Translations under genes and position numbers: made by a program | The notes under the pieces: model-generated | What the model saw: only the letters and a program-made list of their open reading frames with translations | Told to the model about the DNA's origin: nothing | The model's database searches: none | Part shown: piece after piece, positions 1-4,920 of the stretch | How positions within the stretch are numbered: position 1 is the stretch's first letter | How the letters are laid out: every line of letters starts with the position of its first letter | Source: Gemmatimonadota bacterium | GTDB lineage: Bacteria; Latescibacterota; UBA2968; UBA8231 | Assembly: GCA_026706165.1 (NCBI GenBank) | Contig: JAPOZF010000801.1 | Location: 1-7,946, forward strand | Direction of reading: 5' to 3' | Length of the DNA: 7,946 nucleotides

Positions 1-416
1 CCTCCCGCCAGCTGTTCTACCTCGCCGTTTAGGTCGCAGTGGAAAAGCGACCCCCGGTCGGGGCCGGGGCCGGTGTCGCAGAAAAGCACCCCGCCTTCAT
101 GGGTGAAGCAGAGGTCCCGGGGCCCTGAGAAGCGGCGGCCGTGGCACTGGCTGGCGTACACCTCCACCGCCTCGTCGGGGGAGACCAGCAGCAGGTGATG
201 CCTGCCGCTCTCGGCCACGAAGAGGTCCCCCGAGTCGTCGAAGGCGATTCCCATCGGACGCCCGCCCGTTTCGGCGAAGGGGATCAGCCTGCCCCCTTCC
301 GATATCCTCGAAACGCGGCCGGCACCCGACTCGGCGACGAAAAGCTGATCGTCGGCGTCGAACGCCAGGCCCTGGGGGGACGCCAGGTTCTCCGCTATCG
401 GTTCCGCCGTGGGCAT
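1..416 (-). CDS. SMP-30/gluconolactonase-like beta-propeller protein, N-terminal part
   Basis: This gene is cut by the left edge; 138 codons are visible from an ATG at 416 and no stop is reached. The protein reads as repeated propeller blades of about 40 residues: SPQGLAFDADDQLFVAES, then RPMGIAFDDSGDLFVAES, then GPRDLCFTHEGGVLFCDT. This spacing of a G-(L/I)-A-F-D turn followed by a (L)FVAES strand is typical of SMP-30/gluconolactonase/LRE and NHL-type propellers. Family members often hydrolyse sugar lactones with a bound divalent metal, but the usual C-terminal metal ligands lie outside the window, so activity is not shown. There is no signal peptide at the visible N-terminus, so the protein is probably cytoplasmic. 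It starts 9 bp after the stop of the short-chain dehydrogenase upstream and is very likely co-transcribed with it, which suits a lactone/aldonate oxidation pair. A non-enzymatic NHL-repeat protein is the main alternative. Confidence 0.75.
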   Translation of the reverse strand, partial: MPTAEPIAENLASPQGLAFDADDQLFVAESGAGRVSRISEGGRLIPFAETGGRPMGIAFDDSGDLFVAESGRHHLLLVSPDEAVEVYASQCHGRRFSGPRDLCFTHEGGVLFCDTGPGPDRGSLFHCDLNGEVEQLAG

Positions 417-425
417 GGGTTCCGT

Positions 426-1208
426 TTACCAGCTGACGTATCCGCCGTCGACCAGCAGGGTCGAACCTGTGGTGAAACTGGAAGCGGGGGAGGCGAAGTA
501 CAGCACCGCGGTGGCCAGCTCTTCCGGGTCGCCCCAGCGTTCCATCGGAACCTTCGACTTCATCTGGCGGGCGGCTTCCGCGTCCTCGAGCAGGATATCG
601 TTTATCGGCGTCGAAAACGGCCCCGGACAGATGGCGTTGACGGTGACCCCCGAAAGGGCCCATTCCAGCGCCAGGGTGCGCGTCAGCTGCACGATCCCCC
701 CCTTGCTGGAAGCGTACGGGGTGCGGCCCGCTATCGAAATGGAGGAGAGGGTGGAGCCGAGGTTGATGACGCGCCCGAACCCGCGTTCGACCATCACCGC
801 TCCGGCGGCCCTGCAGTAGTAAAAGGGGCCGCTGAGGTTGATGTCGAGCACGGTCTGCCACTGCTCGTCGCCGAGCTCGAGGATCGGGGCGCGTATGTTG
901 ATGCCGGCGTTGTTGACGAGGATGTCGATGGTTCCGAAACGATCGCACACCGCCGCGACCGAGGCGTCGACCTTGGCGCGGTCGCGGGCGTCCGCCTCGA
1001 TGGCGAGCACCGGGTTGCCGGTGTGGGCTTCGATCGCCTGGGCGGCTGTTTGCAGCTCCTCGAGGTTGCGGCTGGTGACGGCGACTTGGGCACCAGCCCC
1101 GGACAGGGCGGCGGCCATCACCTCTCCGAGGCCCTTGCTGCCTCCGGTGACGAGAGCGGTCCTGCCGTCGAGGCGGAACAGCTCGGTCGAGCATTTCGGC
1201 AGTTTCAT
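426..1208 (-). CDS. Short-chain dehydrogenase/reductase (gluconate 5-dehydrogenase/KduD-like)
   Basis: A complete classical SDR of 260 residues, the usual length for the family. The Rossmann cofactor motif TGGSKGLG is at residues 21-28, NNAG at 99-102, and the catalytic tetrad is N124, S152, Y165 and K169 (YASSK). The segment ICPGPFSTP after the active site and the C-terminal FTTGSTLLVDGGY are typical of SDRs. R47 after the second beta strand (TSRN) suggests a preference for NADP(H), which is an inference. The overall look, including LFRLDGRTALVTGG near the start, resembles gluconate 5-dehydrogenase and 2-deoxy-D-gluconate 3-dehydrogenase, enzymes that oxidise or reduce an aldonate carbon. 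Substrate cannot be fixed from sequence because close SDRs act on many alcohols. The ATG at 1208 gives the normal lead-in before the first strand; its Shine-Dalgarno sequence is weak. The following lactonase-like gene begins 9 bp after the stop, supporting a shared sugar-acid role. Confidence 0.93.
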   Translation of the reverse strand: MKLPKCSTELFRLDGRTALVTGGSKGLGEVMAAALSGAGAQVAVTSRNLEELQTAAQAIEAHTGNPVLAIEADARDRAKVDASVAAVCDRFGTIDILVNNAGINIRAPILELGDEQWQTVLDINLSGPFYYCRAAGAVMVERGFGRVINLGSTLSSISIAGRTPYASSKGGIVQLTRTLALEWALSGVTVNAICPGPFSTPINDILLEDAEAARQMKSKVPMERWGDPEELATAVLYFASPASSFTTGSTLLVDGGYVSW

Positions 1209-1251
1209 CGGGGAGGTTTCCGGTGAGGCGCTGGGTGGAACGAAGCGAGGG

Positions 1252-1265
1252 AGTTAAGCGCTTGT
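1252..1265. promoter_or_regulatory. Candidate LacI-family operator
   Basis: An 8-bp perfect palindrome, AAGCGCTT, lies at 1256-1263, about 48 bp upstream of the dehydrogenase ATG. AAGCG-CTT cores with a central CG are typical of LacI/CcpA-type regulators, which often control sugar-acid genes. The outer flanks match the common consensus only partly, and no LacI-type gene is in the window. The surrounding 136-bp gap (1209-1344) shows no clear promoter or terminator, so the site could also be chance. Confidence 0.25.
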
Positions 1266-1344
1266 CTCGGTTGAAGCGGGGAAGCTGCTTTCGCGGGGGC
1301 GCCGGTGCTGGCTCAGGCGGCGGCCGTCTCGCCTCCGGAAGGGG

Positions 1345-1581
1345 TTACCATTGCTCGGCCTGGACCATCTCCTTGGCGAGCTCGCCGAGCTCCTCGACGA
1401 GGTCTTCCTTGTCCTGTGCGCGCGCCTTGCTGGTGATCTGCATGGTCAGGGCGATCAACCCGAGGCCGAAGATCCGCTGCAGGGATTCGGGCGCGTCCGG
1501 GTTGAGGTCGGGAATCAGCTCGCTGAGCTTGTTGAGCAGATGGCGGTGCTTGTCCGACAGGTCGATGACTTCGAAAGACAT
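1345..1581 (-). CDS. Small protein of unknown function, 78 residues
   Basis: I do not recognise this protein. It starts at an ATG (1581) and ends with TAA. It has an N-terminal half that is mixed and probably helical (MSFEVIDLSDKHRHLLNKLS), a proline/aspartate turn (IPDLNPDAPES), a hydrophobic stretch around residues 37-50 (IFGLGLIALTMQIT), and a strongly charged C-terminal helix rich in Glu and Lys (about residues 52-74). The hydrophobic stretch is short for a membrane span and is probably the core of a small helical bundle, so a soluble helical or adaptor-like protein is likely. Support for it being real: a well-spaced promoter lies directly upstream, the composition is protein-like rather than the Arg/Pro/Gly-rich translation of shadow frames, and it fills an otherwise empty gap in the gene order. 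No clear Shine-Dalgarno sequence is seen. The dehydrogenase starts 136 bp downstream on the same strand. Confidence 0.7.
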   Translation of the reverse strand: MSFEVIDLSDKHRHLLNKLSELIPDLNPDAPESLQRIFGLGLIALTMQITSKARAQDKEDLVEELGELAKEMVQAEQW

Positions 1582-1618
1582 GGCATTGGCGGCGAACTGC
1601 GGTCGCCTGTGGCGCGGA

Positions 1619-1647
1619 AGTATAGGGCATGCACAAGCCAGGCACAA
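1619..1647 (-). promoter_or_regulatory. Sigma70-type promoter for the 78-residue protein gene
   Basis: On the minus strand, TTGTGC (1642-1647) and TATACT (1619-1624) are separated by exactly 17 bp. The -10 box matches the TATAAT consensus at five of six bases; the -35 box matches only TTG. The site is wholly intergenic, after the metallo-hydrolase stop at 1662, and would start transcription near 1612, giving a leader of about 30 nt. TTGTGC occurs twice, 11 bp apart, within the element. The promoter would separate the 78-residue gene, and perhaps the dehydrogenase and lactonase, from the sugar operon. Confidence 0.55.
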
Positions 1648-1661
1648 TGCGCCCGCATCCC

Positions 1662-2507
1662 TCAGGAAGCGGCCTCCGGGACTACCCGCTTTCCATCCCG
1701 TTTCAGGGTACTCCAGGGAGATTCGGGATCGTGATCCCAGGCGACGATCCAGCCCCCGGAGCAGGCGGCATCGATCCAGCGCTTCTTCTCGCGCAGGGTG
1801 TCGTGGGGGTACATGTCGTAGGCCATGATCCAGTAGGGGGACAGGTGGTGGCGCGTCGGGATCAGGTCCCCGGGGTAGAGCAGGGTCCGGCCCGCGTTTT
1901 CGACGATGACCGCCTGGTGCGCCGCGGTGTGCCCCCCGGTGAGGCAGGTGCGGACGCCCGCGGTGATGTCGGAGTTGCCGTCGAGGAAGCGCAGCCGGCC
2001 GCTGTCGGCGAGCTGCTGCAGGTCGGCGGCGGCGTAGCTGGTGCGCATGATGCTGCGGCCCGCCACGGCGTCCTCGAATTCCCTTCTCTGGACCCAGTAC
2101 ACGGCATTCGCGAACGCCGGGCGCATGGAGCCGTCCTCTTCCGGGGCAAGGCTGCCCGCGGCGTGGTCGAAATGCAGGTGGGTCAGGACGACATGAGATA
2201 TTTCGTCGCTCTCCACCCCTGCGGCCTTCAGGTTGCCGAGGAGGCCGGGGCCCGGGCGGACGGCGAAGATGTCCCGCTCCTTTTCGCTGAAGCGGTCTCC
2301 GCACCCGGTTTCCACCAGCAGGTACTCCCCGGCGCTGCGCAGCAGCAGGCAGTTGCAGGCCATCGGGATCCGGTTGCGGTCGTCGGTGGGGCAGAGGGGC
2401 TCCCAGACGGGCCGGGGCACGACCCCGAACATGGCGCCCCCGTCGAGGCGGAAGCGTCCGCCGTCGATATGGGTGACGGAGATATCGCCGATTGTCAGGG
2501 TGCTCAT
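1662..2507 (-). CDS. Metallo-beta-lactamase-fold hydrolase
   Basis: A complete 281-residue MBL-fold protein. The metal-binding motif THLHFDHAAG supplies H110, H112, D114 and H115; further ligands are H193 in TGGHT, D214 in YPGDLIPT and H259 in AWDHDP. All expected dinuclear-centre ligands are therefore present, so the enzyme should be active. The long N-terminal segment before the first ligand (FGVVPRPVWEPL, then NRIPMACNCLLLR) and the later MAYDMYPHDTLREKKRW region place it in a widespread group of uncharacterised MBL hydrolases related to lactonases and general esterases. The substrate is unknown. No signal peptide is seen, so it is cytoplasmic. It is the last gene of the five-gene sugar operon, 31 bp after the transaldolase stop, with a small hairpin in between. 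An ester, lactone or phosphoester substrate made by the pathway is a reasonable inference, not a demonstrated one. The ATG at 2507 has no strong Shine-Dalgarno sequence. Confidence 0.9.
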   Translation of the reverse strand: MSTLTIGDISVTHIDGGRFRLDGGAMFGVVPRPVWEPLCPTDDRNRIPMACNCLLLRSAGEYLLVETGCGDRFSEKERDIFAVRPGPGLLGNLKAAGVESDEISHVVLTHLHFDHAAGSLAPEEDGSMRPAFANAVYWVQRREFEDAVAGRSIMRTSYAAADLQQLADSGRLRFLDGNSDITAGVRTCLTGGHTAAHQAVIVENAGRTLLYPGDLIPTRHHLSPYWIMAYDMYPHDTLREKKRWIDAACSGGWIVAWDHDPESPWSTLKRDGKRVVPEAAS

Positions 2508-2516
2508 GGAAACCGC

Positions 2517-2533
2517 GCCGGGGTTTGCCCGGC
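2517..2533 (-). repeat. Short GC hairpin between transaldolase and metallo-hydrolase genes
   Basis: A perfect 6-bp stem, GCCGGG/CCCGGC, with a 5-nt loop fills most of the 31-bp gap between the two genes. On the transcribed strand it comes just after the transaldolase stop and about 9 nt before the next ATG, so it sits over the region where the ribosome would bind. No U-run follows, so it is not a normal intrinsic terminator. It may tune translation of the hydrolase or protect the upstream mRNA. Confidence 0.4.
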
Positions 2534-2538
2534 AGAGG

Positions 2539-3204
2539 TCAGGACAGGCCGCCTTTGCTTCGGGCCTGGTCCCATGCCTCCTTGAACTCCCGGATCGTCT
2601 CGACCGTACGGGGGTGGTGGACCATTTCCGGCAGGAACTTGAACGGAGTGGTGACTATGTGGGCCCCGGCGAGGAAGGCGCGGGGAATATCACCGACCTG
2701 GCGCATGCTTCCGGCGATGATGCGGGCCTTGAATCCGCCCCGTTCGATGAATTCGGCGGTCTCGCCGATGGCGTGGCCGGAATCGGTCCCGAGGTCGTTG
2801 ATGCGGCCCACGAAGAGACTCACGTAGGTCGCCCCGGCCATCATCGCCATCAGCGCCTGGCTCGAGTTCATCATGCAGGTGACGTTGACGCGGATGTCCC
2901 GCTCCCGTTCGAGCTCGTGGATGACCTCGACTCCCTCCAGGGACATCGGGATCTTGACGACGATGCGCGCATCCCAGGAGGCGTACTCGGCCGCTTCGGC
3001 CAGCATCTCCCCGACCTCCTCGGCCACCACCTCGACGCTTACCGGCCCCGGGCAGCAGGCGAGGATCTCGCGGACCCGGGCCTCGAAGCTGCCCGGCTCG
3101 GCCGCGGCGGCGAGCTTGGGGTTGGTGGTAACCCCCGAGATCACCCCGAGGGCGGCCGCCCGGCGGGCCTCTTCGATGTCGGCGGTATCGATGAAAAGTT
3201 CCAT
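2539..3204 (-). CDS. Transaldolase family protein (TalC/fructose-6-phosphate aldolase type)
   Basis: A complete 221-residue small transaldolase, very close to the roughly 220 residues of E. coli FSA. The (beta/alpha)8 barrel landmarks are present: FIDTAD at 4-9, GVTTNP at 24-29, and the Schiff-base lysine K84 in VVKIPM. The later AGATYVSLFVGRINDLG block (123-139) is also typical. Enzymes of this family transfer or add a dihydroxyacetone unit between sugar phosphates, as transaldolase or as fructose-6-phosphate aldolase. Two family positions differ from the usual text: the strand after K84 reads VTCMMNSSQAL instead of a VTL(I/V)FS-type sequence, and SLF replaces SPF in the VGR block. The start ATG has a good Shine-Dalgarno (AAGGA, 8 nt upstream). 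It follows the GmhA-like isomerase by 23 bp, so it may supply or rearrange a heptulose phosphate for that enzyme; this is inference from context. Confidence 0.92.
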   Translation of the reverse strand: MELFIDTADIEEARRAAALGVISGVTTNPKLAAAAEPGSFEARVREILACCPGPVSVEVVAEEVGEMLAEAAEYASWDARIVVKIPMSLEGVEVIHELERERDIRVNVTCMMNSSQALMAMMAGATYVSLFVGRINDLGTDSGHAIGETAEFIERGGFKARIIAGSMRQVGDIPRAFLAGAHIVTTPFKFLPEMVHHPRTVETIREFKEAWDQARSKGGLS

Positions 3205-3208
3205 GAAT

Positions 3209-3237
3209 GGCTTCCTTCAGGCTTCCGTCAGGCTTCC
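3209..3237 (-). repeat. 11-bp tandem repeat (about 2.6 copies) spanning a stop codon and a ribosome binding site
   Basis: On the plus strand GGCTTCC occurs three times at exact 11-bp spacing (3209, 3220, 3231), with spacers TTCA and GTCA. On the transcribed strand the unit is GGAAGCCTGA(C/A). The first copy encodes the last residues and stop of the SIS isomerase; the last contains part of the transaldolase Shine-Dalgarno AAGGA (3213-3217). Copy-number slippage here would change the spacing between the two genes or the isomerase C-terminus. Confidence 0.75.
3213..3217 (-). promoter_or_regulatory. Shine-Dalgarno of the transaldolase gene
   Basis: AAGGA on the minus strand, 8 nt before the ATG at 3204. 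It is the clearest ribosome binding site in the operon and confirms this start. It lies inside the 11-bp tandem repeat. Confidence 0.7.
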
Positions 3238-3827
3238 GAGATGCGCTCTCGCAAGCGGTCGCAGATGAGGTGCTCGATGGCCAGGTGGAAGGATTCGACC
3301 TGCGGCGTCGAGTCGACGGGGACGACGATGCAGACGTCGGACATCTGTTTCAGGGCGCCGCCGTCGAAGCCGCTGAGGCCTATGGTGCGGGCCCCGCGTT
3401 CCCTGGCCAGCCCCAGGGCGCGCAGCAGGTTCTGCGACCAGGCGCCGGCGTTCCCTTCCCCGGAGCCGCCGTGAACGCTGATGAGGATGAGCACGTCCCC
3501 CGGGGAGACGAACGGCGCGAGCTGCTCGGCGTACACCGAGGCCGGGCCCTCGTCGTTCATCAGGGCGCTGTAGATCGGCATGTTGTCGGTCAGCGCCATC
3601 ACCCGGAACCGCTTCTTCCCCGCCGACGCCGTCCACTTGGCGAGGTCGCAGGCGAAGTGCGAGGCGGTCGAGGAGGACCCCCCGTTGCCGGCGATGTACA
3701 CCGTCGCCGAATTCTGCCAGGCCTCCAAAAGAAGGTCGATCGCCGCGGAGATCTCCTGCCGCGGCAGGTCGTCGATTACCGAGGCCATCGTCCCGAGGTA
3801 GTTCTCGATGTAGCCGTGATTGTCCAT
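3228..3827 (-). CDS. SIS-domain sugar isomerase, GmhA-like
   Basis: A complete 199-residue single SIS-domain protein, the size of phosphoheptose isomerase (GmhA, about 192-200 residues). The phosphosugar-binding loop GNGGSSSTASHF is at 47-58, the second phosphate loop SVHGGSGEGN at 117-126, and the helix TPQVESFHLAIEHL at 174-187. GmhA converts sedoheptulose 7-phosphate to D-glycero-D-manno-heptose 7-phosphate in the cytoplasm. Aligned by eye with E. coli GmhA, H57 and H186 match catalytic/metal residues H61 and H180, but D61 replaces E65 and E178 replaces Q172. The metal site is thus conserved in character but not identical, which marks a variant subfamily whose substrate could differ. It sits 24 bp after the HddA-like kinase and 23 bp before the transaldolase, the order expected for a heptose-phosphate module. 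The ATG at 3827 has only a weak GGAA ahead of it. Confidence is high for the fold and moderate for the substrate. Confidence 0.9.
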   Translation of the reverse strand: MDNHGYIENYLGTMASVIDDLPRQEISAAIDLLLEAWQNSATVYIAGNGGSSSTASHFACDLAKWTASAGKKRFRVMALTDNMPIYSALMNDEGPASVYAEQLAPFVSPGDVLILISVHGGSGEGNAGAWSQNLLRALGLARERGARTIGLSGFDGGALKQMSDVCIVVPVDSTPQVESFHLAIEHLICDRLRERISEA

Positions 3828-3851
3828 TTTCCGCTTTTCCCGACGCCGTTC

Positions 3852-4841
3852 TCAGGCGTTCATCAGAACCTTGGCGCCGTCCCTGTCGAACTGGAAGCGC
3901 ATTTCCCTGAGCCCTTCGCCCGCCATCTTCCGGCGCAGCTCCGCCCGGTGATCGGCCGGGCAGTAGAACATCAGGAAACCGCCGCCGCCGGCTCCCAGCA
4001 GCTTTCCCCCCAGGGCTCCGGCGCGCCGCCCCGAATCGTACCAGCTGTCGATGACGCCGCTCGACATGTTGCCGGAACGCAGCTTCTTCGTCTCCCAGTG
4101 GCTGTGGAGGAGGTCCCCGAAGCGGTCGAGCTCGCCGCTCTCGAGGGCCCGCCGGACCTCGAGGCCGATCCGCTTGACCTCGTGAAGGCTGTCGACGACC
4201 TGTGCGTTCCCCCTGCGGGTGTCGGTCTCCTGCTGCTTGAGCAGGTCGAAACTCTCGCGCTCTATGCCGGTGTAGAAGAGAAGCATGCTGTTGCGCAGCT
4301 CCTCCCGCGTGTGCAGATCGAGCTCGAGGGCCGAGACGGCGACATTGCCTTCGGTATCGATATCGAGAAGGGTAACTCCTCCGAAAGCGGCGAGATAGTG
4401 GTCCTGCTTGCCGGCCGGCTGCCCGGCGCGCACCGCCTCGACGTGATGGGCATGTTCGGCCAGCTCCTGGCGCGGCACGCGCTCGAGCTTGTGCTCGTAG
4501 AGCGCCGCGAGCAGGGCCACGGTGAAGGCCCCGGAGGATCCCATGCCGGTGCGGCCCGGCAGATCGGCCATGGCGCTGATCTCGATGCCGCCCCCCGCGC
4601 CGGTGTGGAGCAGCGACTCGCGCAGCAGGGGATGTTCGATTTCGGAGGGGCGGTCGACCCTTTCAGTGCGCGAGTACTTGACGCGGATGAACCCCTCCAC
4701 CTGCAGCTTGTTGAGCTGGATGTAGACGTACTTGTCGATTCCGACGCTGAGCACGAAGCCGCCGTGCTCGCGGTAATAGGAAGGCAGGTCGGTGCCGCCT
4801 CCTCCCAGCGGGATGCGGAAGGGGGCCCTGGTGGTGATCAA
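3852..4841 (-). CDS. GHMP-family sugar kinase (heptose-7-phosphate kinase HddA-like)
   Basis: A complete 329-residue GHMP kinase. Landmarks in order: the N-terminal TRAPFRIPLGGGGTDLPSYY (about 4-23); the ATP-binding loop PGRTGMGSSGA at 95-105; GQPAGKQDHY at 140-149; and the C-terminal KLLGAGGGGFLMFY starting at K280. The N-terminus and the GKQD block match the D-glycero-alpha-D-manno-heptose 7-phosphate kinase (HddA) group, which phosphorylates the anomeric carbon to give the 1,7-bisphosphate in GDP-heptose synthesis. Related kinases act on fucose or other sugars, so the substrate is inferred from the GmhA-like neighbour. The start is a TTG at 4841; no ATG or GTG exists in frame in the 79-bp gap upstream, and starting here places the conserved R-x-P-x-R-I motif at the family position. 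This gives good support for TTG despite a weak ribosome binding site. The SIS isomerase begins 24 bp after the stop. Confidence 0.92.
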   Translation of the reverse strand: MITTRAPFRIPLGGGGTDLPSYYREHGGFVLSVGIDKYVYIQLNKLQVEGFIRVKYSRTERVDRPSEIEHPLLRESLLHTGAGGGIEISAMADLPGRTGMGSSGAFTVALLAALYEHKLERVPRQELAEHAHHVEAVRAGQPAGKQDHYLAAFGGVTLLDIDTEGNVAVSALELDLHTREELRNSMLLFYTGIERESFDLLKQQETDTRRGNAQVVDSLHEVKRIGLEVRRALESGELDRFGDLLHSHWETKKLRSGNMSSGVIDSWYDSGRRAGALGGKLLGAGGGGFLMFYCPADHRAELRRKMAGEGLREMRFQFDRDGAKVLMNA

Positions 4842-4870
4842 TCCCGAGATCCGAGGGCGGTGCCGGTCGT

Positions 4871-4882
4871 CGCCAGCTGGCG
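4871..4882. repeat. 12-bp perfect palindrome in the epimerase-kinase gap
   Basis: CGCCAGCTGGCG is its own reverse complement and lies in the 79-bp gap before the kinase TTG. GCCGG (4862-4866) and CCGGC (4885-4889) could extend it into a longer imperfect hairpin in RNA. No T-run follows, so it is not a convincing terminator. It might be an operator or an mRNA processing or stability element; in GC-rich DNA a palindrome of this size can also be chance. Confidence 0.35.
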
Positions 4883-4920
4883 GCCCGGCGATGGAGGGTG
4901 CAGGTCGAATCGAATAGAAG

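Noticed and set aside
1209..1344. Intrinsic terminator between the 78-residue gene and the dehydrogenase
   Set aside because: No stable stem followed by a T-run is visible on the minus strand, so read-through is possible and no terminator is called.
1629..1647. Possible sigma54 promoter (TGGC...TGC) near the 78-residue gene
   Set aside because: The spacing between the GG and GC elements is one base short of the strict requirement, and the sigma70-type boxes explain the region better.
2233..3474. A 413-residue open frame on the plus strand
   Set aside because: It is antisense to the metallo-hydrolase, transaldolase and isomerase and shows no family signature.
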